Source: DATFLL01 sp035267785 (GTDB taxonomy: Bacteria; Pseudomonadota; Gammaproteobacteria; DATFLL01). Taken from it: 13,498 bases of DNA. The stretch is taken from contig DATFLL010000094.1 of assembly GCA_035267785.1 (NCBI GenBank), positions 1 to 13,498 of the forward strand, written 5' to 3'. This document shows, piece after piece, positions 1-7,630 of this stretch (the first letter of the stretch is position 1; each line of letters starts with the position of its first letter). The position numbers and the translations under genes are program-made. The notes beneath the pieces are model-generated. The model was given only the letters and a program-made list of their open reading frames with translations, searched no databases and was not told where the DNA came from.

Positions 1-1
1 G

Positions 2-193
2 GTCATCGCCTTCGAAGGGTCCACCGGCGATGTCACCCTCATCGGCCATATCTACCGCGGTTACACGGTCAGTCCGACGGGCAGCGTCGTCGGCCTGGTG
101 TGGGGATTTTTCGACGGCCTGGTGGGCGGCGCGGTCTTCGCGTGGTTGTACAACGTCCTGGTCGGGCGCTTCGGCGGCGGTACGGGCGCCTAG
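2..193 (+). CDS. Small glycine-rich membrane protein, holin-like (C-terminal part)
   Basis: This frame is open from the window edge to TAG at 191-193, giving 63 residues without a start, so the gene begins outside the window. The visible part has a hydrophobic stretch rich in glycine, running GSVVGLVWGFFDGLVGG and then AVFAWLYNVLVG, which looks like one long or two short membrane segments with a glycine-zipper pattern. The GxxxGxxWGFxDGxxGGxxxAWLYN pattern resembles short proteins often labelled 'bacteriophage holin' in proteobacterial genomes, although many of those lie outside prophages. No phage gene is visible next to it. The family label comes from memory of the pattern and the function is unknown; the reading frame itself is well supported. 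Confidence 0.6.
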   Translation, partial: VIAFEGSTGDVTLIGHIYRGYTVSPTGSVVGLVWGFFDGLVGGAVFAWLYNVLVGRFGGGTGA

Positions 194-471
194 CGAACGC
201 GGTACACCGGCAAAGGTGCGCGGGCCGGACTCGCTCGGCAAATTCGGCTGGCGGGGCCGACCCATTGGCGGGCGAGGCGGTCGCGCCGCTACCGCCGGTG
301 TGGGGGTCAGGACAGTCGCGCGGGGGCTGCGCCGATGCCGGTATCGCACACCGTATGCTCGTTGCCATCCGATACCCGGTCCGGCGATCATGACGCAATA
401 GTGACACCCGTTCGCTTAAGTTTGACTGCTACTGGACGATTTCCAACACAGAAGGCGGCCGGGGCGGTGTC

Positions 472-942
472 ATGGCGACCGTGATCGAGACGCAGATTAC
501 GATCGGTGCGACCGCCGAACGGGTCTGGGCGGTGCTGACGGATTTTACGGCTTACGCCCGGTGGAACCCGTTCATCCTCCGCGCGGAGGGAACGCCTGAA
601 GCCGGCGGGCGGATGACGGTCCAGGTGGCGCGCCCGCGGGGACGAACGCGCGTCTTTCGCCCGATGGTGCTGATGGTCGCAGCGCCCTCGCAGCTGCGCT
701 GGTTGGCTCGCCTGTGGCTTCCGGGTCTGCTGGACGTCGAGCACGCCTTTTTGATCGAAAACGATAACGGCAGTGGTGCGGTACGCTTGGTGCAGCGCGC
801 ACGCGTTGAGGGATTTGTGGCGCTGTGCCTTCGGCGTCGATTGGAAAGCGAGCTGTATGGCTCGTTCGAGGCGATGAACCACGCACTCAAACGGCGCGTC
901 GAGCAAGCGTCGGGGCCCAGCGGCAGGACCGGGGCCGGTTGA
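472..942 (+). CDS. SRPBCC (START/Bet v1-like) family protein
   Basis: This 156-residue protein opens with the typical SRPBCC layout: a first beta strand (ETQITIGATAERVWAVLTDF, residues 5-24), then a helix-loop with YARWNPFI (28-35), in which the W-N-P motif is characteristic. Further strands follow (MTVQV, FRPMVLMVA, EHAFLIEND, AVRLVQRARVEG), and a long C-terminal helix (LESELYGSFEAMNHALKRRVEQ) closes the ligand cavity. The family binds hydrophobic ligands or acts as a cyclase/aromatase-like fold; the substrate cannot be told from sequence. The protein is cytosolic, with no signal peptide or membrane segment. The ATG at 472 is chosen because the fold starts right after it; the ribosome site is a poor GC-rich one. 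The glutathione transferase gene follows 58 bases later on the same strand, but nothing else ties the two functionally. Confidence 0.8.
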   Translation: MATVIETQITIGATAERVWAVLTDFTAYARWNPFILRAEGTPEAGGRMTVQVARPRGRTRVFRPMVLMVAAPSQLRWLARLWLPGLLDVEHAFLIENDNGSGAVRLVQRARVEGFVALCLRRRLESELYGSFEAMNHALKRRVEQASGPSGRTGAG

Positions 943-947
943 TGTTG

Positions 948-959
948 CGCGACGTCGCG
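948..959. repeat. 12-bp perfect palindrome before the glutathione transferase gene
   Basis: CGCGACGTCGCG reads the same on both strands and lies 5 bases after the SRPBCC stop codon and 41 bases before the GST start. It could be an operator half-site pair or simply GC-rich chance. No T-run follows, so it is a poor terminator candidate. Confidence 0.3.
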
Positions 960-1000
960 AAATGGGTCATGTTTATTCGGTTAGTGTGCCGGGGAGAGCC

Positions 1001-1606
1001 ATGAAACTGCGTTATTCGCCGACGTCGCCCTATGTGCGAAAGGTCCTGGTCCTTGCCATCGAGACCGGATTGGATGAACGCATCGAACGTGTGCTGACCA
1101 ATCCCTGGGCGGACGATGCCGCGCTGGCGAACGACAACCCGTTGGGCAAGGTCCCGACGCTGGTGACCGACGACGGCATGGTGCTCTACGACTCGCCGGT
1201 TATCTGTGAGTACCTCGATAGTCTGCACCACGGTACACGGGTGTTTCCCATCGCGGGTAAGGCGCGTTGGATGGCGTTGCGCCAACAGGCGTTGGGTGAC
1301 GGTATTCTGGATGCGGCCGTGCTGCGCCGCCTGGAGGGGCAGCGTCCCGCGGCCCAGCGCTCTGACAGTTGGGAGACGATGCAGCGCGAGACCGTGCAAC
1401 GCGGACTCGATGCCCTGGAACGGGAGGCGGCGAGCTGGGACGGGCGCCTGCAGATCGGACAAATCGCCGCGGCCTGCGCCCTCGGTTATCTCGACTTTCG
1501 TTTTCCCCAGGAGAGCTGGCGCACGGGGCGCTCGGCCCTGGCCGTCTGGTTCGAACGCTTCGCCGCACGCGCTTCCATGACAACGACGCTGCCGACCGGC
1601 CAATAG
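1001..1606 (+). CDS. yibF: Glutathione S-transferase, YibF-like
   Basis: The protein is 201 residues, close to the 202 of E. coli YibF. The N-terminal thioredoxin-like domain (about residues 1-80) opens with MKLRYSPTSPYVRKV, where the serines and tyrosine form the usual glutathione-site loop. It then has NPLGKVPTLVTDDG with the conserved cis-proline (V-P) and DSPVICEYLD, the motif that binds the gamma-glutamyl part of glutathione. The all-helical C-terminal domain contains LGDGILDAAV and AACALGYLDFRFP, both matching YibF-type transferases. The ATG at 1001 is preferred over an in-frame ATG at 962 because GGGGAGAG sits just upstream and the family starts at MKL. The physiological substrate of YibF-type enzymes is not settled. 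The gene may share a transcript with the small membrane protein gene 15 bases downstream. Confidence 0.88.
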   Translation: MKLRYSPTSPYVRKVLVLAIETGLDERIERVLTNPWADDAALANDNPLGKVPTLVTDDGMVLYDSPVICEYLDSLHHGTRVFPIAGKARWMALRQQALGDGILDAAVLRRLEGQRPAAQRSDSWETMQRETVQRGLDALEREAASWDGRLQIGQIAAACALGYLDFRFPQESWRTGRSALAVWFERFAARASMTTTLPTGQ

Positions 1607-1621
1607 ACACGCGAGGCGATT

Positions 1622-1909
1622 GTGCTGGATATCCTCATGCTGCCGCTGACCGCGGTGCTCGCGCTCATGATAGTGACGGCCGACGCCGTGTATCGGCGCC
1701 GGGTCTTGCCCGCGCTGGCGGCGGCCGGCCGGGCGGCGTCGGTGCAGCGCGAGCCGCAGGGCTATTGGTCCCAGATCGCCGCCTACGGCGAGCTGTGCCG
1801 TGAGCGCGGCGCCTCGCTGCTCGCCTGGCGGTACCTGACCTGGGTGCCTGCGCTCAGTACCCTGCTGCTGGTCGGTTGGCTGGTCGTCGGCCTTGCCGTA
1901 CCGCAGTGA
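1622..1909 (+). CDS. Small two-pass membrane protein, unknown function
   Basis: This frame encodes 95 residues starting from GTG at 1622, with a GAGGCG ribosome site a few bases upstream. Two hydrophobic segments are clear: LDILMLPLTAVLALMIVTA near the N terminus (about residues 2-20) and LSTLLLVGWLVVGLAV at the C terminus (about 78-93). Between them is a polar, arginine-rich stretch (YRRRVLP, YGELCRERG), so by the positive-inside rule the loop is probably cytoplasmic with both ends toward the periplasm. I do not recognise the family. The gene lies 15 bases after the GST gene on the same strand and ends 24 bases from the convergent glcF stop. An ordinary base composition and a fitting membrane pattern argue that it is real. 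Confidence 0.65.
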   Translation: MLDILMLPLTAVLALMIVTADAVYRRRVLPALAAAGRAASVQREPQGYWSQIAAYGELCRERGASLLAWRYLTWVPALSTLLLVGWLVVGLAVPQ

Positions 1910-1916
1910 GCGCTCC

Positions 1917-1931
1917 GCCGGCGAAGCCGGC
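1917..1931. terminator. Short hairpin between convergent genes (possible shared 3' end)
   Basis: GCCGGC-GAA-GCCGGC forms a 6-bp stem with a 3-base loop in the 24-base gap between the small membrane protein gene and glcF, which converge here. No T-run follows on either strand, so intrinsic termination would be weak. The position is the best argument for a role. Confidence 0.3.
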
Positions 1932-1933
1932 AT

Positions 1934-3142
1934 TCAACTGTCCAACAACTCTATCCAATGACGCACGGGCTGTTCGGCCCGGGACTGCAAATGGTGCCAG
2001 CAGCCGATGTTGGCCGTCGCGATGCAGGTAGGCGCATCGGCGGCCAGCGCTTGGACCTTGTTGGCGAGCAGGCGCTGGGACAGATCCCGCTGGAGGATGG
2101 AGTATGTTCCGGCCGAGCCGCAGCACAGGTGCGCGTCGGCCACTTGGGTCAGCGTCACGCCGGCACGGCGCAGGATCGATTCGACCACGCCGTTCAGCTG
2201 CTGGCCGTGCTGGAGGGTACAGGGCGAGTGGAAGGCCACGCGCTTGGTGGCCGGCACGCCGTCGCCAAGGGCCTCAAGCGATTCTTCGCGCAGCACCTCC
2301 CCGAGGTCTTTGGCCAGGTCCGCGACCCGTCGGGCCTTGTCGGCATAGGCCGGGTCGTCGGCCAGCAGCCGGTCGTATTCCTTCACAACCGTGCCGCAGC
2401 CGCTCGCCGTGATGACGATCGCCTCGATACCCGCCTCGATGTAGGGCCACCAGGCGTCGATGTTGCGGCGCATGAAGTCGCGCGCCTCCTCCGGCGCACT
2501 GAGGTGTTGGCTGAGTGCGCCGCAGCACCCGCCCGTGCCGCGCACGAGGCTGATGCCGAGCCGGTCCAGGACTCGCGCCGTGGCGTCGTTGATATGGGGT
2601 GCCATCACGGGCTGTACGCAGCCCTCCAGAATCAGCATGCGGCGGCTGTGTCGCGGCGCCGGCAGCTCGCGCACCGGGGCGCGGGGCGGCACGTGGCGGC
2701 GCACGGCGCGCGGCAGCCAGGGGCGCAGGCGCTGGCCAATGCCGAACAGCGGACCGAAGCGCGCCGGATAGGGCAGGACCAAGCGCAGCAGCCGGCGCAT
2801 GAGGCGCTCGTGCAGCGGTCGGCGCACCTGCGACTCGACCACCTCACGGCCGATGTCGGCCAGGTGCCCGTACTCCACGCCCGAAGGGCAGGTCGTCTCG
2901 CAGGCGCGGCAGGTCAGACAGCGGTCGAGGTGGTGCTGTGTGCGCCGGCTGGCCTCGTGTCCCTCCAGGACCTGCTTGATGAGATAGATACGCCCGCGCG
3001 GGCCGTCGAGCTCATCGCCGAGGAGCTGGTAGGTCGGACAGGTTGCCGTGCAAAATCCGCAGTGCACGCAGTTGCGCAGGATGCGATCGGCCTCGCGGCC
3101 GGCGGGGGTGTCCTTGATGAAATCGGCGAGATGGGTCTGCAT
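1934..3142 (-). CDS. glcF: Glycolate oxidase iron-sulfur subunit GlcF
   Basis: GlcF is the iron-sulfur subunit of the GlcDEF complex, which oxidises glycolate to glyoxylate and passes electrons toward the quinone pool at the inner membrane. The 402 residues compare with 407 in E. coli. Two ferredoxin-type 4Fe-4S motifs are intact: CVHCGFCTATCP (Cys25, 28, 31, 35) and CLTCRACETTCP (Cys75, 78, 81, 85). They are followed by two CCG (cysteine-rich) domains, seen as LEGCVQP and GTGGCCGAL (Cys206-207), then FHSPCTLQHGQQ and HLCCGSAGTYSILQ (Cys340-341), as in heterodisulfide-reductase-like subunits. The ATG at 3142 gives a family-standard N terminus. The gene follows glcE by 33 bases and is surely co-transcribed with it. 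No key cysteine is missing. Confidence 0.95.
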   Translation of the reverse strand: MQTHLADFIKDTPAGREADRILRNCVHCGFCTATCPTYQLLGDELDGPRGRIYLIKQVLEGHEASRRTQHHLDRCLTCRACETTCPSGVEYGHLADIGREVVESQVRRPLHERLMRRLLRLVLPYPARFGPLFGIGQRLRPWLPRAVRRHVPPRAPVRELPAPRHSRRMLILEGCVQPVMAPHINDATARVLDRLGISLVRGTGGCCGALSQHLSAPEEARDFMRRNIDAWWPYIEAGIEAIVITASGCGTVVKEYDRLLADDPAYADKARRVADLAKDLGEVLREESLEALGDGVPATKRVAFHSPCTLQHGQQLNGVVESILRRAGVTLTQVADAHLCCGSAGTYSILQRDLSQRLLANKVQALAADAPTCIATANIGCWHHLQSRAEQPVRHWIELLDS

Positions 3143-3175
3143 GTCCGGCGTTGCTCTCGATGACGTTGCCCGATG

Positions 3176-4246
3176 TTACATATCGGGATACAGGCGTCCG
3201 GGGTTCAGCACCCCGGAGGGGTCGAAGGCGCGCTTGAGTTGACGGTGTATGTGTGCCAGGCCCTCGGGCAGCGGATGGAAGACCGGTGCGTTCTTGGCGG
3301 AGGCGCGAAACAGAGTCGCATGGCCACCGAAGCGGGCGACCGCCGCCCGAATGGTCTGCGCCTCGGCGTCGCTCTTGAGCCAGCGCTGGGCGCCGCCCCA
3401 GTCGAGCAGCCACTTGCCGGGCAGCTCCATCGGTGGGGTGGTCGGACTGACCGACAGTCGCCACAGGGGCGCGGGTCCGTCGAAGAAAGTGAGCTCTTGC
3501 TCGCGCAGGCGGTGCCAGAAATCGGCGCCCTCGGCGAGGACCTCTCCGCCCAGACGGGCGCGCGCATCGGCGACGCTGCGCGGCGTGCCGGACAGGCGCA
3601 GATACAGGCGGTCGCCGTCGTAACAGGAGGCCGTGATCGGAAACGGCTGCGCGGCCCAGCGGTTCAGTCGCGTGAGCACCGCGGCCGCATTCTCTTCCTC
3701 GCGTACCACGGTCACTTCGTCGACCGGGCGCGGCAGGACCTTGAGTGAAACCTCCAGCAGCACGCCCAACGTGCCGAGCGCGCCGGCCATCAGGCGCGAG
3801 ACATCGTAGCCCGCGACATTCTTCATGACCTCCCCGCCGAAGCCCAGGACCTCGGCCTTGCCGGTCAACACCTGTGTGCCCAGCACAAAATCGCGTACCG
3901 CACCGGCATAGGGCCGGCGAGGCCCCGACAGTCCGGCCGCCACGGTCCCGCCCAGAGTGGCCGTGTCGCCGAAGTGGGGCGGCTCGAAGGCCAACATCTG
4001 GCCCGCCTTGCCGAGCGTCGCCTCGATTTGCGTGAGCGGGGTGCCCGCGCGCGCGGTAATCACCAGCTCGGTGGGCTCGTAGTGCACGATGCCGCGATGG
4101 CCGCCCACGGCCAATTCCTCGCCCTGGCACGGCTCGCCGTAAAAGGCCTTGGTATCGCCGCCGACGATGCGAAGGGCCGTGCCCGCCTCTGCGGCGGCGC
4201 GCACGCGCTCGCGCAGCTGCGCACTGATATCGGTGTCGCCAGTCAT
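3176..4246 (-). CDS. glcE: Glycolate oxidase FAD-binding subunit GlcE
   Basis: GlcE is the second flavin-binding subunit of glycolate oxidase. With the ATG at 4246 it has 356 residues (E. coli: 350). The FAD-binding PCMH fold is clear: GGDTKAFYG at about residues 29-37, then PHFGDTATLGGTVAAGLSG and the following RRPYAGAVRDFVLG (about 90-123), and KNVAGYDVSRLMAGALGTLG (142-161). The C terminus ends in FDPSGVLNPGRLYPDM, the usual FAD-oxidase ending. The start is uncertain: an in-frame ATG at 4285 would add 13 residues, and neither ATG has a strong ribosome site. I prefer 4246 because of family length. A TTG at 4333 is excluded because the likely transcription start lies downstream of it. The gene is followed by glcF but separated from glcD by the kinase-like gene. 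Confidence 0.93.
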   Translation of the reverse strand: MTGDTDISAQLRERVRAAAEAGTALRIVGGDTKAFYGEPCQGEELAVGGHRGIVHYEPTELVITARAGTPLTQIEATLGKAGQMLAFEPPHFGDTATLGGTVAAGLSGPRRPYAGAVRDFVLGTQVLTGKAEVLGFGGEVMKNVAGYDVSRLMAGALGTLGVLLEVSLKVLPRPVDEVTVVREEENAAAVLTRLNRWAAQPFPITASCYDGDRLYLRLSGTPRSVADARARLGGEVLAEGADFWHRLREQELTFFDGPAPLWRLSVSPTTPPMELPGKWLLDWGGAQRWLKSDAEAQTIRAAVARFGGHATLFRASAKNAPVFHPLPEGLAHIHRQLKRAFDPSGVLNPGRLYPDM

Positions 4247-4331
4247 GTCGGGGCGGTCTTCGCTCTTGTTCGTCGTATCGGCCATGGTATCAGCTGCGGC
4301 GCCCGTGCGGTTGCATTGGCGCAAGGGGTGC

Positions 4332-4359
4332 AATGTAGCGATCGCCGGGCCGATGTCAA
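4332..4359 (-). promoter_or_regulatory. Sigma-70 type promoter for glcEF
   Basis: On the reverse strand a perfect -35 box TTGACA (4359-4354) is followed by a 16-base spacer and the -10 box TACATT (4337-4332; 4 of 6 matches). Transcription would begin near 4325, leaving a leader of roughly 40 to 80 bases before glcE depending on its start codon. The -35 box begins only 10 bases after the stop codon of the upstream kinase-like gene. This implies that glcEF can be transcribed apart from glcD and the kinase-like gene. Confidence 0.6.
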
Positions 4360-4369
4360 CCTTGCCGCA

Positions 4370-5959
4370 TCAGTTCGGTGTCGGCCGCCGCGCCTCGAGC
4401 GCGTTCGCCACCGCGGCGATGTCCATTCCCCGGGCAGGGTCAAGGCTCAGCGCCTCGGCGCGCTCCTGTGCATCCAATGTGTCGGCCGTCTTCAATTGGT
4501 GTTCCAGCACGGCGAGCCCCGCATCGGAGGCGTCCCGGCCGGCCCGTTCGCGCTGGCGCAGACGCTCGCGCAGCAGCGTCGGCGGCGCCTCGCAGGCGAG
4601 GATGGCAAAGCCCACACCGCTGCGCTCGGCCAGGGCTCGGAAGTGCGCCCGCTGCGCCTGCTTGAGGAAGGCCGCGTCGACGATGACGTCATAGCCGCCC
4701 TCCAGCAGCCCCTTGGCCATCTCCGCGAGGCGCTCGTAGGTACGCTCGCTCGCCTCACGGCCGTACAGGCCGACGTCGATCTCGCGCGCGCGGTGATCCT
4801 CGCGCGCCACCGCGAACAGGCGCTTGCGCCCGACGTCGGAGCGGATGCGTATGGCCTGCGTCGCCTCGAGCAGCTGTTGAGTGTAGGTGGTCTTGCCCGA
4901 GCCCGAGAGCCCGTGGGTGATGATCAACAGCGGCGGGCGGCTGGCGGTGAATGAACGCGCCAGCTCGATATAACTCCGGCACTCGGCCTGCACGGCCTGT
5001 GTCTCGTCGCGGTCCAGGTCGTGCTGGGTCAGACGGATGGCGGCGACCTTGGCGCGCACCAGGGCGCGGTAGACCCGGTAGTAGGGCAGCAGGGCCAGAC
5101 CGGCGTAGTCGCCGGTGGACTCCAGGTAGGCATTGAGAAAGCGCTGCGCGAGATCGGGCCGGCCGCGATCGCGCAGGTCCATGTCCACGAAGGCGACTTC
5201 GCTCATAACGTCGATCCAACGCAGATTGTCGTTGAACTCGATGCAGTCGAAGACCACGACCTCCCCGTCGATGAGCACCATGTTGCGAAGGTGCATGTCG
5301 CCGTGGCATTCGCGCACGAAACCGCCGGATCTGCGGGCGGCGAACGTCGAGCCCAAACGCGTGAAGCTTGCCTCGCTCCAGCGTTCCAGGGCATCGAGAC
5401 CGGCCAGCTCGGCGCGCTCGCCCATACAGGCGTCGGCGCGGCGCAGGTGTTCGAAGTTCTCCCGCACGGGGGCGTGCACCGCCTCGGGCGAGCCGAAGGG
5501 CCGGTCCGGTCCTGCCGGCGCGATGCGGCCGTGGAAGTCGGCGACCACGGCGGCCAGGCGATCCATATGCGCGCCCGTGAGCTCGCCGCGCTCGAGCAGG
5601 CGGTCGAGCTGGGCCTGGGGGTCGAACTGGCGCATCTTGACGGCGTACTCGATGGGCGGGCCGTCCAGGGGCGCGTTCGGACCGGCGAGTCGCGGCGCGG
5701 CGCTAGAGCCGCCAATGGCGACGACCTCCAGATAGAGCTGGGGCGCCAGGCGGCGATTCAGGCGCAGCTCCTGTTCGCAGAAGTGGCGGCGCCGTTCGAG
5801 GGTGGAGAAATCCAGGAAGCCCAGGTCGACGGGCTTTTTGAGCTTGTAGGCGTAGTCTCCGGTCAACAGGACCCAGGAGATGTGGGTTTCGATCAGCGTA
5901 ACGCCGGAGACCGGGTGCGGATAGATATCCGGATTCTGCAGTGCGTCGATCAAGGCCAT
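4370..5959 (-). CDS. Two-domain kinase-like protein: APH-like kinase plus P-loop ATPase
   Basis: The 529-residue protein has two parts. The N-terminal part (about 1-335) is an aminoglycoside-phosphotransferase-like fold of the COG2187 type. It has the nucleotide-lysine region YAYKLKKPVDLGFLDFSTLE (37-56), the catalytic loop HGDMHLRN (219-226; Asp221 and Asn226), and the metal-binding strand VFDCIEFND (236-244; Asp238). The C-terminal part (about 342-529) is a P-loop kinase of the COG0645 type, with Walker A GLSGSGKT (350-357), the RIRSDVGRKR motif (371-380) and YDVIVDAAFLK (423-433) as the Walker B-like strand. All catalytic residues look intact, so both halves should bind ATP. The substrate is unknown; it is probably not an antibiotic, since this fusion is a common uncharacterised chromosomal gene. 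It lies 94 bases after glcD and before glcE on the same strand. The ATG at 5959 starts at the family-typical MALIDALQNP. Confidence 0.88.
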   Translation of the reverse strand: MALIDALQNPDIYPHPVSGVTLIETHISWVLLTGDYAYKLKKPVDLGFLDFSTLERRRHFCEQELRLNRRLAPQLYLEVVAIGGSSAAPRLAGPNAPLDGPPIEYAVKMRQFDPQAQLDRLLERGELTGAHMDRLAAVVADFHGRIAPAGPDRPFGSPEAVHAPVRENFEHLRRADACMGERAELAGLDALERWSEASFTRLGSTFAARRSGGFVRECHGDMHLRNMVLIDGEVVVFDCIEFNDNLRWIDVMSEVAFVDMDLRDRGRPDLAQRFLNAYLESTGDYAGLALLPYYRVYRALVRAKVAAIRLTQHDLDRDETQAVQAECRSYIELARSFTASRPPLLIITHGLSGSGKTTYTQQLLEATQAIRIRSDVGRKRLFAVAREDHRAREIDVGLYGREASERTYERLAEMAKGLLEGGYDVIVDAAFLKQAQRAHFRALAERSGVGFAILACEAPPTLLRERLRQRERAGRDASDAGLAVLEHQLKTADTLDAQERAEALSLDPARGMDIAAVANALEARRPTPN

Positions 5960-6029
5960 GGTGACCGCTCGGCTGGGCGCCCCCAACGGCACCGGCGCGT
6001 TCTGGGCGGCGGGGGACTCGACAGCGCCA

Positions 6030-6043
6030 GGGTCCGCGGACCC
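6030..6043. repeat. 14-bp perfect palindrome downstream of glcD
   Basis: GGGTCCGCGGACCC lies 10 bases past the glcD stop codon, in the 94-base gap before the kinase-like gene. As RNA it can form a 5-bp GC stem with a CGCG loop. No T-run follows on the reverse strand, so it may be an attenuator, an RNA 3'-end stabiliser or a protein site rather than a full terminator. The rest of the gap shows no clear promoter. Confidence 0.35.
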
Positions 6044-6053
6044 GGCTGCCCGT

Positions 6054-7547
6054 TCAGAAGCGCTCCAGCTCCGGATGCGAGAGCTTACCGTGGTGCACGT
6101 GCATGGCACCGAATTCGGCACAGCGGTGCAGGGTGGGCACCGCCTTGCCGGGGTTGAGCAGGCCGCGCGGGTCGAACGCCGCTTTAATGGCATGGAACTG
6201 CTCGAGCTGACCCTCGGCGAACTGCACGCACATCTGATTGATCTTCTCCACGCCCACCCCGTGCTCGCCGGTGATGGTGCCGCCGACGTCCACGCACAGC
6301 TCGAGGATGCGTGCGCCGAAGGCCTCGGCGCGTTCGAGCTCGCCCTCGCGGTTGGCATCGTAGAGAATCAAGGGGTGCAGGTTGCCGTCGCCCGCGTGGA
6401 AGACGTTGGCCACCGCCAGGCCGTATTCCTCGGAAAGCTCGTTGATGCGTTTGAGCACCTCGGGCAAGCGTTTGCGCGGGATGGTGCCGTCCATGCAGTA
6501 ATAGTCGGGCGACAGGCGCCCCACGGCCGGGAAGGCCGCCTTGCGGCCCTTCCAGAAGAGGGCCCGTTCCTCGTCGTCGCGGGCCGTGCGTATTTCGCTC
6601 ACGCCGCACTCCTCGAGCAGACGGCGCACCTGCATGATCTGTTCGGAGACTTCCTCGTTGGTGCCGTCGAGCTCGCACAGCAGGATGGCCGCGGCCTCGA
6701 CCGGGTAGTCCGCGTGCACGAAGGCCTCGGCGGCGCGGATGGCCGGGTTGTCCATCATCTCCAGGCCGGCGGGGATGATCCCGGCGGCGATGATGCGACC
6801 GACGGCCTCGCCAGCATTGACGACGTCGTCGAAGGCCGCCATGACGACCTGAGCGCGTTCGGGGCGGGGCAGCAGCTTGACCGTGATCTCGACGATGACG
6901 CCGAGCATCCCCTCCGAGCCGGTCAGCAGCGCCAGAAGGTCGTAGCCGGGGGCGTCGAGGCCGCTGGCGCCGATCGTGAGCAGCTCCCCGTCCATGGTGA
7001 CCAGCGTGAGCTGGAGGATGTTGTGCACCGTCAGGCCGTACTTCAGGCAGTGCACGCCGCCGGAGTTTTCCGCCACGTTCCCGCCGATGCTGCAGGCAAT
7101 CTGCGAGGAGGGATCGGGCGCGTAGTATAGACCGTGCGGCGCGCTCGCCTCGGAGATGGCGAGGTTGCGCACGCCCGGTTGAACGCGGGCAGTGCGCGCC
7201 AGGGGATCGATCTCCAGGATGCGGTTGAACTTGGCCAGGCTGAGCAGCACGCCGTTGTCGGGCGGCAGCGCCCCGCCGGACAGGCCGGTTCCGGCGCCGC
7301 GCGCGACGACCGGCACGCCGAGCTCGTGGCAGGTGCGCAGCACGGCCTGAACCTGATCGACGGTCTCGGGCAGGACCACCAGCCACGGGACGCTGCGGTA
7401 GGCGGACAGGCCGTCGCATTCATAGGGCCGGGTGTCCTCGGACTCGGACAAGATGGAGTCGGCGTCGACTATCCCCTGCAGGCGTTCGATCACGGTCTCG
7501 CGGGGAATATCGTGGTTGATGCGCTCGGAGGAATGGACCTGGAACAC
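6054..7547 (-). CDS. glcD: Glycolate oxidase FAD-linked subunit GlcD
   Basis: GlcD is the catalytic flavoprotein subunit that oxidises glycolate (and often D-lactate). From the chosen start it has 497 residues (E. coli: 499) and looks highly similar throughout. The FAD-binding domain holds YECDGLSAYR (42-51), RGAGTGLSGGALP (83-95), DPSSQIACSIGGNVAENSGG (145-164) and TGSEGMLG (209-216). The C-terminal oxidase domain holds DYYCMDGTIPR, VFHAGDGNLHPL (about 382-393), GTITGEHGVGVEK (423-435) and DPRGLLNPGK (459-468). The frame stays open upstream to 7721 without an ATG at a sensible place. The GTG at 7547 is chosen because a GAGG ribosome site lies 8 bases upstream and because it puts the conserved YECDGLSAYR at residue 42, versus 43 in E. 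coli. It is the first gene of the locus. Confidence 0.95.
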   Translation of the reverse strand: MFQVHSSERINHDIPRETVIERLQGIVDADSILSESEDTRPYECDGLSAYRSVPWLVVLPETVDQVQAVLRTCHELGVPVVARGAGTGLSGGALPPDNGVLLSLAKFNRILEIDPLARTARVQPGVRNLAISEASAPHGLYYAPDPSSQIACSIGGNVAENSGGVHCLKYGLTVHNILQLTLVTMDGELLTIGASGLDAPGYDLLALLTGSEGMLGVIVEITVKLLPRPERAQVVMAAFDDVVNAGEAVGRIIAAGIIPAGLEMMDNPAIRAAEAFVHADYPVEAAAILLCELDGTNEEVSEQIMQVRRLLEECGVSEIRTARDDEERALFWKGRKAAFPAVGRLSPDYYCMDGTIPRKRLPEVLKRINELSEEYGLAVANVFHAGDGNLHPLILYDANREGELERAEAFGARILELCVDVGGTITGEHGVGVEKINQMCVQFAEGQLEQFHAIKAAFDPRGLLNPGKAVPTLHRCAEFGAMHVHHGKLSHPELERF

Positions 7548-7630
7548 CTGGGCTGCCTCGCTGTTGGCCCGGACGATGGCGCTGGCATTGGAGCCGGGGC
7601 CGTGCCGGGGGCAGAATGGACGATGGGAAC

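Noticed and set aside
69..407. Overlapping open frames on both strands in the 278-base gap before the SRPBCC gene
   Set aside because: Arg/Ala/Pro-rich low-information translations, no ribosome sites, and partial overlap with the real membrane-protein end; I see no gene, clear terminator or RNA there.
422..450. TTGACT as a -35 box before the SRPBCC gene
   Set aside because: At 17-base spacing the -10 position reads AACACA, only 2 of 6 matches.
4247..4333. TTG start for glcE at 4333
   Set aside because: It lies upstream of the predicted transcription start near 4325 and would give a protein 29 residues longer than the family norm.
4370..5959. Kinase-like gene as an antibiotic-resistance aminoglycoside phosphotransferase
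   Set aside because: The APH-like catalytic loop is shared by many small-molecule kinases; the fusion to a P-loop kinase and the chromosomal metabolic setting point away from resistance.
5960..6358. Upstream extension of the kinase-like frame by 133 residues
   Set aside because: It runs antisense into the glcD coding region, has a serine/arginine/alanine-rich shadow composition, and the family-typical start is the ATG at 5959.
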